Below, piece after piece: positions 9,009-18,675 of a stretch of 64,000 bases of DNA. The position numbers and the translations under genes were made by a program. Under the pieces are notes generated by a model. That model was not told the DNA's origin, did no database searches, and saw only the letters and a program-made list of their open reading frames with translations. The DNA is from PALSA-612 sp963776375 (lineage in GTDB: Bacteria > Actinomycetota > Thermoleophilia > Gaiellales > Gaiellaceae), in the NCBI GenBank assembly GCA_963776375.1, contig CAVZMF010000002.1, forward strand, positions 1,280,456 through 1,344,455. The letters run 5' to 3'. Each line of letters begins with the position of its first letter. The first letter of the stretch is position 1.

Positions 9009-10013
9009 GGCGGCGAATGTCTCGACAAGGGCGCGATGATTCGCGACGATCTCGTCCGCCTCGAGCTGGAACGTCGGCGGGAAGAGGACCGCGACGTCGA
9101 GATCGTCCCAGCGGGCCAACTGGGCGCGCACGTCGTCCGGCGTGCCGGCGATCGCGAAGGTGTCGATCATCTCGTCGCTGACTGCGCCGATCATCGCGCC
9201 GGGGTCGCCGGCGGCGGCAGCGGCCCGTATCGCTGCGGCCTCGCGCTGGAACCCGTGCAGCTCGAACATGACGTCGAAGTACGGGATGACCGAATAGAAG
9301 GCGATGTGGTTCCGCGCCCACCGACGCGCCTCGGCGCGGTCGGCTGAGACCGCCGCGGCTATCGCCGCCGCGCGCTCGACGTCTCCGGGCTCCCTCCTCG
9401 CGCGAGCGGCCCCGCGGGCGATGTGCGGCAGTGCGTATTCCCGCACGTAGCGCGGCGTCGACAGGACGTTGAAGAGCACGCCGTCGGCGACTTCGCCGGC
9501 GAGCGCACACATCCCGCTCTGCACGGCCGCGAGGAAGATCGGCACGCGCTCCCGCTGCTGGCGGAGCGAGCGCTGGTACCCCTCGACCGAGTACAGCTCG
9601 CCGTCGTAGTCGAAGGTCGAGCCGTCGTACGCGGCCGTCCAGGCGCCACGCATGACGTCGACGTATTCCCGGATCCGCCGTACCGGCCGCTCGTAGCTCA
9701 TCCCGTGGAAGCGCCGGTTCCAGTCGGGCGGCCCGGTGCCGAGGCCGTAGACGAACCGTCCCCCGGAGAGCTCGTCGACGTTCGCCGCGACCAGCGAGGC
9801 CAGGATCGGGCTGCGCGCCCAGATGGCGACCCCGGTCCCCAGCCTGATCCGGGTCGTGCGCGCGGCGATCGCGGTCAGCGGGACGATCGGCTCTCGCTGG
9901 ATCTCGACATGCCAGACGCTGTCGAGTCCGGCGTCCTCCGCAGCCACGCCCAGGTCGACCAGATCGGACAGGGGCATTCCCTCGCCGGCGAGCAGGATCC
10001 CGACCTTCGGCAC
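9003..10013 (-). CDS. LLM-class oxidoreductase, probably F420- or FMN-dependent
   Basis: An intact 336-residue luciferase-like TIM-barrel protein. It begins MPKVGILLAGEG and has the family signatures LGVAAEDAGLDSVWHVE, ARTTRIRLGTGV, LSGGRFVYGLGTG and a C-terminal AGTPDDVRAQL segment that closes the barrel. Many actinobacterial members use F420; some use reduced FMN, and the sequence does not decide which. It is the last gene of a leftward run of four genes (11682 to 9003), separated from the next upstream gene by three bases. Two REDY/HapK-like proteins and another LLM lie upstream, suggesting joint action on one substrate. Confidence 0.85.
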   Translation of the reverse strand: MPKVGILLAGEGMPLSDLVDLGVAAEDAGLDSVWHVEIQREPIVPLTAIAARTTRIRLGTGVAIWARSPILASLVAANVDELSGGRFVYGLGTGPPDWNRRFHGMSYERPVRRIREYVDVMRGAWTAAYDGSTFDYDGELYSVEGYQRSLRQQRERVPIFLAAVQSGMCALAGEVADGVLFNVLSTPRYVREYALPHIARGAARARREPGDVERAAAIAAAVSADRAEARRWARNHIAFYSVIPYFDVMFELHGFQREAAAIRAAAAAGDPGAMIGAVSDEMIDTFAIAGTPDDVRAQLARWDDLDVAVLFPPTFQLEADEIVANHRALVETFAAS

Positions 10014-10016
10014 GCG

Positions 10017-10361
10017 CTATCCCCAGTAGCGGCGGCAGAACGAGATCTTCAGGTTGGCCGCCTGGTCGGGGTGCTCCGGCCCGTGCTGCGACCAGTCGCG
10101 CGTCCAGCGCTCGACGTTCCCCGCCACGACCGGGTCGGACACGATCGCCTGCCAGTTGGCGAGGTCGTCCACCGCCATCAGGTCGAAGTGGGTGAACTCC
10201 TCCCGTCCCTGGACGGTCTCGGAGACGCGCCAGCAGGAGTAGTCGAGGATGTGCGGGTTCTGCCGGAAGGCGGGATAGTCGATCTCGCGGATGAAACGTG
10301 AGTACTCCTCCTCGTCGAGCTCGCGAGGGGTGTACGTGAGCAGAACGAGCTGCTTGGCCAT
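10017..10361 (-). CDS. REDY/HapK-like small alpha-beta barrel protein
   Basis: A 114-residue protein beginning MAKQLVLLTYTPRELDEEEY, with FIREIDYPAFRQNPHIL and SCWRVSETVQG. The layout, a strand, then a helix with a D-Y-P motif, then a strand with W-R-V, resembles the ferredoxin-like dimeric alpha-beta barrel family named after RedY/HapK of prodigiosin clusters, which act as cyclases or handle unstable intermediates. The neighbouring gene at 10374-10688 is a diverged paralogue. A good ribosome site precedes the start (GGAGGCAAGGC before ATG). Family membership is by pattern recall and not proven here. Confidence 0.55.
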   Translation of the reverse strand: MAKQLVLLTYTPRELDEEEYSRFIREIDYPAFRQNPHILDYSCWRVSETVQGREEFTHFDLMAVDDLANWQAIVSDPVVAGNVERWTRDWSQHGPEHPDQAANLKISFCRRYWG

Positions 10362-10373
10362 GCCTTGCCTCCT

Positions 10374-10688
10374 CTACTCGATGACCTCGCCGTGAATCAT
10401 CACGGCCTCGGCAACGTACTGCGACCAGTCCTTCAGAAGCTGCTCGAACTCGGGTAGCGAGCCGAGCGCCCGGTAGGACTCGAGATCGGTGACCTCGATC
10501 ACCTCCAGGTAGTCGTAGGGAGCCTCGCCGCTCCCGTCGAGCGTTCCCTCGATCCTCGTCACGGTGTAGCTCGTGATCGCTCCCTGCGCCCGCGCGACCG
10601 GGTAGTCGACACGACGGATCCACGCCTCGTATTCGTCTGCGTCGACCCCCTCCCGGAGGCGGTTCAGGAAGAACACGCGGTATGCCAT
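10374..10688 (-). CDS. REDY/HapK-like small protein, paralogue of its neighbour
   Basis: A 104-residue protein beginning MAYRVFFLNRLREGVDADEY. It shares with the next gene the pattern of an N-terminal strand, an E-Y/F helix, R-x-[VI]-D-Y-P, a mid strand with T-x-x-R-[IV] and a C-terminal D-W-S-Q helix (KDWSQYVAEA here, RDWSQHGPEH there). Pairwise similarity is visible but low, so the duplication is old or the two form a heterodimer. It sits 13 bases downstream of the LLM gene at 10702-11682 and is preceded by an AAGGAGG site, which supports the chosen start. Confidence 0.55.
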   Translation of the reverse strand: MAYRVFFLNRLREGVDADEYEAWIRRVDYPVARAQGAITSYTVTRIEGTLDGSGEAPYDYLEVIEVTDLESYRALGSLPEFEQLLKDWSQYVAEAVMIHGEVIE

Positions 10689-10701
10689 AGGACCTCCTTC
10701 G

Positions 10702-11682
10702 TCAGAGTCTCGGCAGGACTTCTCGTGCCGTCAGCTCGAGTACCTCCTCGCCGCGGTCGAGCGGGAAGAGCCAGAGGCAGACCGAGTCGGACCCGGCCTC
10801 CAGCAGTCGGCGGATCTTGTCCGCGACCTCGTCGGGGTCGCCCGCAACAGCGAGATCGTCGATCCACGCCGGCGGCAGGTCGTTGGCAAGGTCGCCGGCC
10901 GCGAGCAGCTCCTGCAGCTGCGGCTGGATGCCGTAGACGTCCGAGAGCGCGTTGTCCGGCATCGCCTCGAGGTAGAAGGCGGTCGCCTCCCGCACCGCCT
11001 CGCGGGCGGCGGCCCCGTCGCCGTCGACCGAGTAGAGCACGTAGGTCGCGACCCTGTGCGGTGCGGACTCCCGGCCCGCGGCGACGGCGCCGTCCGCGAT
11101 GCGCTCCCGGGCCCAGCGCACGTAGTCGACCCCGGCGAGCACGGACAGGACCGAGCCGTCGGCGATCCGGCCGGAGAGCTCGAGCCCCTTCGGCCCGACC
11201 ATGCCGAGGAAGACGGGCAGCTCCTCCGCAGGCCGATGGGTGAGGGCGACTCGCTCGAACGTGAACAGGCCGTCGCCGGACAGCTCCTCGCCGGCAAGCA
11301 GGCGGCGGAGGCTGTCGACGCATTCCCGCACGGCGCCGAGCGGCGAGCGCGGCATCAACCCCATCTGCTGGAGCCAGAACGGGACGCCGAGGCCGACTCC
11401 GGGCCGAAACCGGCCCGGATGGAGCCTCGACAGCGTCGCGCACTCCATCGCCAGCAGCGCGGGGTGGCGCGTCACGGCCGAGGCGACGCCCAGACCGACC
11501 GGCAGCTCCTCGGTCGCGGCCAGCGCGGCCGCGATCCCGGCGAAGGCACCGGTGAAGAAGCAATCCTCCGAGAACCAGAGCTCGCCGAATCCGAGCTCCT
11601 CGGCCCGCCGCGCAGTACGCACGATGCGCTCCGGCGGCATGTGGCTCCCGAGCACGATGCCGACGGGCGGCCGCTCAGACAC
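10702..11682 (-). CDS. LLM-class oxidoreductase, probably F420-dependent
   Basis: An intact 326-residue luciferase-like protein starting at GTG 11682. It shows RTARRAEELGFGELWFSED, GLGVASAVTRHPALLAMEC, LHPGRFRPGVGLGVP and ELSGRIADGSVLSVLAG, features of F420-dependent methylene-H4MPT-reductase-like and oxidase LLM enzymes. The C-terminal GDPDEVADKIRRLLEAGSD is the usual closing helix. It is the first gene of the four-gene leftward operon 11682-9003 and faces away from hydantoinase pair 1, with about 125 bases between them. Confidence 0.85.
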   Translation of the reverse strand: MSERPPVGIVLGSHMPPERIVRTARRAEELGFGELWFSEDCFFTGAFAGIAAALAATEELPVGLGVASAVTRHPALLAMECATLSRLHPGRFRPGVGLGVPFWLQQMGLMPRSPLGAVRECVDSLRRLLAGEELSGDGLFTFERVALTHRPAEELPVFLGMVGPKGLELSGRIADGSVLSVLAGVDYVRWARERIADGAVAAGRESAPHRVATYVLYSVDGDGAAAREAVREATAFYLEAMPDNALSDVYGIQPQLQELLAAGDLANDLPPAWIDDLAVAGDPDEVADKIRRLLEAGSDSVCLWLFPLDRGEEVLELTAREVLPRL

Positions 11683-11808
11683 GTGTCTCTCTCAGCTCCG
11701 CGGCAGCGGCGAGGACGGCCTCGACGAGAGCGTCCTGCCTGATCAGCCGACTGCCGACGACGCCGGACAAGGAACAACTATAGGCCGCGGGCGCCATAGA
11801 GTTCGCGC

Positions 11809-13544
11809 GTGGCCGACCGGTTCGATCCGTTCACGATCGAGATCCTGAAGGACAAGCTCGCGGCCACGGCCGACGAGATGGGCGTCGTGCTCGCGCGGAC
11901 GAGCATGAGCCCGATCGTGTACGAGGTGCTCGACTTCGCGTGCGGCATCACGGACGCCCATGGGCGGGTGGTCGCGCAGACGAACGGCCTGACGCTCTTC
12001 ACCGGCACCTTCGGCCCTCAGGTGCAGAGCGTGATCGACCGGCGCGGCCTGGAGAACCTGCGCGAGGGCGACGTCTTCGCGACGAACGTGCCCTACGACG
12101 GCGGCACCCACACGTGCGACGTCTGCCTCGTCAAGCCGATCGTGCTCGACGGCCGCGTCCTCGCCTTCGCGGTCTCCGTCACCCACTGGATCGAGATCGG
12201 CGGCGCCGTTCCGGGCAGCATCTCCGCCGGACGCGACCGAGATCTACCAGGAAGGGCTGCAGCTGCCCGGCGTGCGCATCTACGACAGCGGACGACGGAA
12301 CGAGGCGATCGTCGAGCTCATCGCCGCGAACATCCGGCTGCCGCGCACGGGTCTCGGCGACCTCAACGCCGGGGTCGCCGCGGTCTCGATCGGCGAGCGC
12401 GCGGCGTGCTCGAGGCCTGCGAGCGCTACGGCGCCGAGCTCGTGCTCGCCGCCTTCGCCCGGGTGCTCGAGCACGGCGAGCAGTCCGCCCGTGAGGCGCT
12501 GCGCCGGATCCCCAACGGCGTCTACCGGGCGGAGGACGTCATCGACGGCGACGGCGTCTCCGACGAGCTGCTGCCCATCGTCGTCACGGCCACCGTCGGC
12601 GACGACTGGATCCACGCCGACTTCACCGGGTGCGCGCCCGAGGCGGCGGGCCCGGTCAACTGCTCGACCGGCGCCCTGCTCTCCGCCTGCAAGACCGTCG
12701 TCCGGGCGATCACCGATCCGCAGGCGCAGGTCGAACGACGGCTTCTTCGCACCCTTCTCCCTGACCGTGCCGCCCGGGACGGTGTTCAGCGCGCAGCCGC
12801 CCGCCCCCACCGGCTGGTACTACGAGGGAGCGGCGTGCGCGAACGACCTGCTCTGGAAGGCGCTGGCGCCGGTGTGCCCGGACCGCCTCGGCGCCGGCTC
12901 CTACACGAGCCTCTGCTGCTCGTACATCGTCGGCCGGGACGCCGAGACGGACGAGCTGTTCGTGCTCGCCGAGCCCAACGTCGGCGGCTGGGGCGGCAGC
13001 GCCGTCGGCGACGGCGAGAGCGCCCTGATCGCCACGACCGACGGAGACACCTACAACTTTCCGGTCGAGGTCGTCGAGTCGCGCTTCCCCGTCCTCGTCG
13101 ACCGCTACGAGCTCGACGTCGCCGCGGGCGGCGGCGCCGGCCGCCACCGGGGCGGATTCGGCGTCGTGCGCCAGTACCGCGTCCACGGGGCACGGGACGC
13201 GTACGGCTACGGGTCGCTGGGGCTGTCGCGGCGTCGGCCGTGGGCTCTCGCCGGCGGCGCTCCGGGCTCGAACAACTACCTGGAGTACGTGCGCGGCGAC
13301 GAGGTCGCCCGGCACGGCCGCGTGGCGCGGGTGGCGCTCGCCGACGGCGACGTCGTCCGCTCCGTGACGGCCGGCGGGGCCGGCTTCGGCGATCCGCGCG
13401 AGCGAGACCCGGAGCGCGTCCGTGCGGACGTGATCGACGGCTACGTGACGCTCGGCGGCCGCGCGAACCGAGTACGGCGTCGCGCTCGACCCGCTGACGC
13501 TCGAGCTCGACGCGGTGGAGACGTCCCGGCTCCGCAACGCATGA
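11809..13544 (+). CDS. hyuB: Hydantoinase B/oxoprolinase family protein, pair 1, frameshifted
   Basis: HyuB subunit of the ATP-dependent N-methylhydantoinase/5-oxoprolinase family, which together with HyuA hydrolyses a cyclic amide. The start is GTG 11809, followed by DPFTIEILKDKLAATADEM and VLARTSMSPIVYEVLDFACGI-type sequence. Later pieces are GDVFATNVPYDGGTHTCD, DFTGCAPEAAGPVN, FVLAEPNVGGWGG and VTAGGAGFGDPRERDPERV, the classic Gly-rich end. Frame changes occur near 12228, 12405, 12732 and 13465. Total length of about 577 residues is normal. The last frame ends in TGA overlapping the hyuA ATG. Here hyuB precedes hyuA, opposite to pairs 2 and 3. Confidence 0.85.
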
Positions 13545-15579
13545 CCCTCCGACTGGCGACGGACATCGGCGGCACGTTCACGGACCTCGTCGCCTTCGAC
13601 GAGGCCACCGGGACGCCGACCGTGGCGAAGGCGTCCACCACGCCGGCCGATCTCCCCGCGGGCGTCATGGACGCCGTCCGAGCCGCGAACGTCGAGCTGG
13701 CCGACGTGGCCGAGCTCGTCCACGGGACCACGGTGGTCATCAACGCGCTGACCGAGCGGAGCGGCGCCCGAACGGCGCTCGTGACGACCGCGGGCTTCCG
13801 CGACGTCCTCGAGATCGGCCGGGGCAACCGGCCCGACATGTACAACCTCGTGTCGCGCAAGCCGCCGCCGTTCGTGCCCCGGCGGCACCGCTTCGAGGTT
13901 CGCGAGCGCGTCGACCGCCGGGGAAACGTGCTGGTTCCGCTCGATCTCTCGGACCTCGGTGCCGCTGTCGACGTCTGCCGGCAGGACGCGATCGAGGCCG
14001 TGGCCGTCTGTCTGCTCCACTCGTACGCGCATCCGTGCCCACGAGGAGGCGGTGCGCGACGCGCTGCGGACCGCGCTTCCGGAGGTCACCGTGACGATCT
14101 CGTGCGAGATCACCCGCGAGTGGCGCGAGTACGAGCGGTCGAGCACGGCCGTCCTCAACGCCTACGTCCAGCCGACCGTGGAGCGGTACCTCGAGGAGCT
14201 CGAGCGGCGGCTTCGCCTGGGGGGCCTCAGGGGCCCGATGCGGATCGTGCAGTCGAACGGCGGCACGACGTCCGTCCGCAACGCGCGGCGCCGGCCGATC
14301 AACCTCGTGGAGTCCGGCCCGGCCGCGGGCGTGATCGGGGCGGCGCGGCTCGGGGAGCGAATCGGGGAGCCGAACGTGCTCTACCTGGACATCGGCGGGA
14401 CCACGGCAAAGTGCTCGTTGATCGCGGACGGCCGCCCGCAGACGACCACGGAGTACCGGATCGAATGGCGGCCGGACTACGCCGGCTATCCGGTGCTGGC
14501 GCCGGTGGTGGACATCGTCGAGATCGGTGCCGGTGGCGGATCGATCGCGTGGGTGGACACCGGCGGGTCGGTCCGCGTCGGCCCCCGGAGCGCGGGCGCC
14601 GATCCCGGCCCCGCGTGCTACGGACGGGGCGGCACCGAGCCGACGGTGACCGATGCGAAGCTCACGGCGGGCGTGCTCGACCCCGACTACTTCCTCGGCG
14701 GACGGGTTCGGCTCCGGTCCGAACTCTCCGAGCAGGCGCTGCGCGCGCTGGGCGAGCCGCTCGACCTCGAGCCTGCCGAGCTGGCGAACGGGGTCATCAG
14801 GCTGGTGAACGCCAACATGATCAGCGCGCTCAAGCTCGTCTCCGTCCGGCGGGGGTTCGATCCGCGCGACTTCGTGCTCGTCGCCGCCGGCGGCGGAGGT
14901 GCGATGCACGCGGCGGCGCTGGGCGCCGAGCTGCAGGTGAAACAGGTCGTCGTGCCTCCCTATGCCGGCGTCTTCTCGGCCTGGGGCATGGGCCTCAGCG
15001 AGGCGCGGGCGGACGCCGCCCAGACGCGTCTCGCCCAGCTCTGTGCGCCGAGCGCCGAAGAGCTGGGCGAGACGTTCTCGGCGCTGGAGGACGAGGTCAT
15101 GGGCCAGCTCGTCGCGGAGGAGATCGAGCCCACGTCGATCCGGTGCGAGCGAAGCGCCGACATGCGCTATCGCGGCCAGGAGCACGCAGTGCGCGTTCCC
15201 GTTGCTCCCGGCGCCGTGTCGGCGGAGAGGGTGGAAGAGGACTTCCATGCGCTTCACCGGCAGAAGTACACGTTCGACCTTCGAGGGCGACCCGGTCGAG
15301 GTCGTCACCTGCCACGTCTCGGCGTTCGGACGGCGGCCGTCGCTGCCGCCGCCCGCTGCGCCCACGACGGGTGCGGCTCCGGCTCCGAAGGGTCGGCGCC
15401 GGGTCGACTTCGACGCCGACGGCGTCCACGAGGCGCTCGTCTACGATCGCTCGCTGCTCCCGGCCGGTTTCGAGGCTCCCGGCCCGCTCGTCATCGAGGA
15501 CGAGACGACGACGGCGCTCGTGCACGTGGGGCAGACGCTCGAGGTCGACGAGGCCGGCAACCTCGTCGTCCACGTCTAG
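13541..15579 (+). CDS. hyuA: Hydantoinase A/oxoprolinase family protein, pair 1, frameshifted
   Basis: HyuA subunit with the actin/Hsp70-like ATPase fold. The ATG overlaps the hyuB stop. Visible signatures are the phosphate loop ATDIGGTFTDLVAFD at the N-terminus, VHGTTVVINALTER, LVESGPAAGVIGAA, the second phosphate loop YLDIGGTTAKCSL, IGAGGGSIAWVD and GADPGPACYGRGGTEPT-type sequence. Two frame changes, near 14037 and 15287, split an otherwise continuous protein of about 678 residues. The stop TAG overlaps the stop of the converging SIS-domain gene. Such enzymes couple ATP hydrolysis to opening of hydantoin, oxoproline or related rings; the ring used here is unknown. Confidence 0.88.
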
Positions 15580-16526
15580 AGCGTGAGGGCCGTCCAGGCC
15601 TCCTTCCGCCCGGGAACGTCGTAGCCGAACACGTCCGGGTCCGACCCGACCTGCTCGGCCAGCTCCAGGGCGATTCGCTGGACGACGACGGTCAGAGGGA
15701 AGATCGACAGCGGCTCCGGCAGCCCCGTCTCCGAGAGGACGTGCACCCGGGCGCCGCAGGCGTCGGCGGCCGCGGCCACGGCGGTGAGCCGCTCGGCGCC
15801 GGGCCCGCCGCCGTCGAGACAGACGAGCGCGTCGCGCTCGTCGATCGCGACCGACGGGCCGTGGAAGAACTGTTCGACCGACAAGCCCTCGGTCGCGACG
15901 CGCGAGGTCTCCCGGACCTTGAGCGCGCCTTCCGCGGCCGTCCACTGGTTGGGGCCGGCTCCGATCAGCTCGAGCAGCCGAGGCGGCGGCTCCACTCCGA
16001 TGTCCCGCTCGAGGGCACCTTCCACGGCGTCGGGCACGTCGTCGAGCTCGTCGAGTGGCGCCCCGAGCGCACGGGCGAGCTGCGCAAGCCGCATGAGCGC
16101 GCCCAGATGGCTGGCCGTGAACGCCGCGCAGCGCTCCTGCTCCACGGTCTCGATGTCGACCCCCGGAGAGCCGCGGCCGCCGATGACGACCACCGGCCCG
16201 ACTCCCTGCTCTTGCAACTGGTCGAGCACCTGCGACGAGAACCGCTTCGTGTTCCGGTGGCTGAGGACGAGGACGGCGTCGCCCGCGCCCGCCGGCAGGC
16301 CGTAGAGGGCGGCGTCCATCGCCTGCACCGCCCGAGCGTCGGCGCCCGCCTCCCGCAGCAGCCAGACGGCGTGGTTCGCGGCATGCCAGCTCGTGCCGGT
16401 GCCGACGGCCACGACCCGGCGGCCGGCGAGCCCCTCGGCCTGCCGCTCCACCGGGCCCGGATCGGCGAGAAGGGCGCGCAGGTCGTCGGGCTGGCGCCAC
16501 ATCGTGGCGCGCATGACGCTCGTCAC
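15576..16526 (-). CDS. SIS-domain (sugar isomerase-like) protein
   Basis: A 316-residue protein with two SIS halves, as in the isomerase domain of GlmS. The GTG start overlaps the stop of livM (GTGA). The first half has VAVGTGTSWHAANHAVWLL, matching the GTGTS ligand loop, and DAVLVLSHRNTKR, where S-H-R-N-T replaces the usual S-x-S-G-E/R-T. The second half has GPNQWTAAEGALKVRETS and AEGLSVEQFFHGPS, the catalytic Glu-containing helix and the HGP loop. No glutamine amidotransferase domain is present. It may act on an amino-sugar phosphate. Its position as last gene of a liv transporter operon is unusual. Confidence 0.8.
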   Translation of the reverse strand: MTSVMRATMWRQPDDLRALLADPGPVERQAEGLAGRRVVAVGTGTSWHAANHAVWLLREAGADARAVQAMDAALYGLPAGAGDAVLVLSHRNTKRFSSQVLDQLQEQGVGPVVVIGGRGSPGVDIETVEQERCAAFTASHLGALMRLAQLARALGAPLDELDDVPDAVEGALERDIGVEPPPRLLELIGAGPNQWTAAEGALKVRETSRVATEGLSVEQFFHGPSVAIDERDALVCLDGGGPGAERLTAVAAAADACGARVHVLSETGLPEPLSIFPLTVVVQRIALELAEQVGSDPDVFGYDVPGRKEAWTALTL

Positions 16527-17692
16527 TCGGCCGACCCCGCTGCCTGCTCGGAAGCGTCCGCGACCTCGACCGGGGGCGCCGGGGACTCGATGCTGCCGCC
16601 CCGCCGGAGCATTCTCGCAGGTGCCCGCTTGACCGCTGCGAGCGACCAGTCGCCGGGCCAGGGGATCTCCCTCCCGCCCGTGATTCCGTTCGGCCGCAGG
16701 ATGAGTGTGAGCAGCAGCACGAGCGCGAGCACGAAATTGGACGTCCCCGCCGGCGGCTGGACGCCCTCGAGCCCGTTCACCTCCCAACGCCGGAAGCCCT
16801 CGTAGACGATGGTCACGAAGTAGCAGCCGACGACGGCGCCGGTCACGCTGGTCATGCCGCCGACGACCAGCATCGCGAGCGTCAGCAGGACGATGTTGAA
16901 GCCACTGTTGAAGTAGAAGTCGTCGGGACCGAACGTGCCTCCGAAGTAGTGGCCGTACAGCGCGCCCGAGACGCCGACGACGAATCCCGACAGCACCCAG
17001 GCGAGCCCACGCTCCATCGCCACGTGGACGCCGACCGATCTGGCCGCGCGTTCGTTCTCCCGCGAGCCGCGAAGACGCAGGCCGAAGCGCGACTGCTGGA
17101 ACGCGAAGGCGACGCTGACGAAGATCAGCGCCCAGATGAAGACGGAGAACAGCGTGGTCGTCGTCGGCACGCCGATCTGCGTGCTCGTTCCCCGGGTGAT
17201 CGCCGACGTCTGGACGTCGAAGACGTAGACGATCACGAGGACGGCGAGCGTCGCGATGCCCGCCTGCACGCCCGAGAGGCGGACGACGGCAGGCGCGGTG
17301 ATCAGTGCAAGCAGCGCCGCGAACCCCGCCCCGGCCAGCGTCCCCTGAAGCGCGTTCAGCTGGGCCGGGAAGATCCAGAACTTGAGGAAATGCGGCATGC
17401 TCAGGTAGGTGAACTGCTTGATCGCGGTCGGGATCGTGAGCAGGGCCGACGTGTAGGCGCCGACGGCCATGAAGGCGACGTGGCCGAAGGAGAGCACGCC
17501 GGAGTTGCCGCTGAACATCTGCAGCCCGAGCACGACGATCAGCATCAGGAACATCTTCGCGGCCGTGTCCGTGTAGACCACGTCGGCGTAGCCGTCGACG
17601 AGCGCCCAGGTCATCACGAGCAGGACCGAGAGGAAGAGCGCCGGCCAGGCTCGCCGCGCGTAGGGCTCGATCGATGCCAGGAAGGAGCTCAC
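16523..17692 (-). CDS. livM: Branched-chain amino acid type ABC transporter permease LivM
   Basis: A 389-residue inner-membrane permease of the HAAT family, pairing with LivH. The GTG start at 17692 overlaps the livH stop. About ten hydrophobic helices are visible; diagnostic stretches are LGLQMFSGNSGVLSFGHVAF, near the first third, and GSRENERAARSVGVHV, the cytoplasmic EAA-like loop that contacts the ATPases. SGALYGHYFGGTFGPDDF and GGMTSVTGAVVGCYF follow. The C-terminal tail after RPNGITGGREIP is longer than usual and polar. The operon lacks a substrate-binding protein, so the transported compound cannot be deduced; uptake of amides or heterocycles is a reasonable guess from context. Confidence 0.93.
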   Translation of the reverse strand: MSSFLASIEPYARRAWPALFLSVLLVMTWALVDGYADVVYTDTAAKMFLMLIVVLGLQMFSGNSGVLSFGHVAFMAVGAYTSALLTIPTAIKQFTYLSMPHFLKFWIFPAQLNALQGTLAGAGFAALLALITAPAVVRLSGVQAGIATLAVLVIVYVFDVQTSAITRGTSTQIGVPTTTTLFSVFIWALIFVSVAFAFQQSRFGLRLRGSRENERAARSVGVHVAMERGLAWVLSGFVVGVSGALYGHYFGGTFGPDDFYFNSGFNIVLLTLAMLVVGGMTSVTGAVVGCYFVTIVYEGFRRWEVNGLEGVQPPAGTSNFVLALVLLLTLILRPNGITGGREIPWPGDWSLAAVKRAPARMLRRGGSIESPAPPVEVADASEQAAGSAE

Positions 17693-18666
17693 AGCCCGCC
17701 GCCCTCGGGGGCCGGAGGAGCCCCGCGAACGCGCTTCCACCAGCCGGAGACCCCGCCGTGGCGCAGCGAGATCAGCCCGTCGGGGAGGAACACGAGGATC
17801 GCGATCACGACCAGGAAGGCGAACAGCTGCGTGTGTGACTTGACCGAGATCGGCAGTGTCGCGCCGAGGAGGTTGATCGTCACGCCGAGCACGAATCCGC
17901 CGAGCACCGCGCCCGCCAGGCTGCCGAGGCCCCCGATCACGCCGCCGACGAACGCGATCAGGAGTGGCCCCTGGCCGATGTCCGGCGCGACCGCGCCAGT
18001 GCGGAAGATGAACAGGATGGCGACGGCGGCCGCGAGCAGGCCGGTGATGCCAAACGCCGAGGAGATCACCCGGTTCGCGCGCACGCCGCAGAGCTGCGCC
18101 ATGCGGAAATCCTCGCTCGAGGCGCGCAGGTAGATCCCGAGCGTCGTTCGCTTGAGCAGGAGGGACATGCCGAGGAGCAGCCCGAGCGCGACGACCCACG
18201 TCAGCACCTCGAGGTTCGAGATCAAGACGCCGCTGATGTCGTGCTGGTCCGTGAGCCACGGATACGGGGTGACGCCCTTCTGCACCCCGGTCCCGATCGA
18301 CGTCGGGCTGATCCCGAGCGCGTCGGTCCAGGCCAGCTCCTGCAGGGCGTAGCTGACCGCGAAGGACGTAATCAGCAGGGTCACCGCCGAGGCATTGCGG
18401 ACGGGGCGGAACGCGACCAGCTCCATGAGCAGCGACAGGATCACGACCACGAGGATCGTCATCAGGATCATCGCCAGCCAGCCCCAGCTCTGGGTGAAGA
18501 ACATCGTGTAGGCGCCGGCCATGATCAGCTCGCCGTACGCGAAGTTCATCAGGCCCATCACGCCGAAGAGCAGCGCAAGCCCTAGGGCCATGAGCGAGAA
18601 GAGGCTCCCGTAGGCGATGGAGTCGAGCAGGTACTGGATTAATTCCGACGGGGTCGCGAACAGCAT
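17689..18666 (-). CDS. livH: Branched-chain amino acid type ABC transporter permease LivH
   Basis: A 325-residue permease with about eight membrane helices. It begins MLFATPSELIQYLLDSIAYG and contains the family motif FGVMGLMNFAYGELIMAGAY, the EAA-like loop RASSEDFRMAQLCGVRANRV, and GVIGGLGSLAGAVLGGFVLG, all typical of LivH. A start ATG nine bases after livF and an overlapping stop with livM place it in the middle of the livGFHM operon. The final 20 residues are polar and may face the cytoplasm. No frameshift is seen in any of the four transporter genes, in contrast to the hydantoinase genes upstream. Confidence 0.93.
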   Translation of the reverse strand: MLFATPSELIQYLLDSIAYGSLFSLMALGLALLFGVMGLMNFAYGELIMAGAYTMFFTQSWGWLAMILMTILVVVILSLLMELVAFRPVRNASAVTLLITSFAVSYALQELAWTDALGISPTSIGTGVQKGVTPYPWLTDQHDISGVLISNLEVLTWVVALGLLLGMSLLLKRTTLGIYLRASSEDFRMAQLCGVRANRVISSAFGITGLLAAAVAILFIFRTGAVAPDIGQGPLLIAFVGGVIGGLGSLAGAVLGGFVLGVTINLLGATLPISVKSHTQLFAFLVVIAILVFLPDGLISLRHGGVSGWWKRVRGAPPAPEGGGL

Positions 18667-18675
18667 GCGGAGCTC

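Noticed and set aside
8869..10623. Long 584-codon leftward open frame across two real genes
   Set aside because: It is out of frame with the clearly conserved LLM and REDY-like genes and consists of Arg/Gly/Ala-rich shadow sequence.
11675..11770. Leftward 31-codon frame ending over the GTG of the LLM gene at 11682
   Set aside because: It would need a TTG start without a ribosome site and no homologue is recognised; it may be chance in GC-rich DNA.
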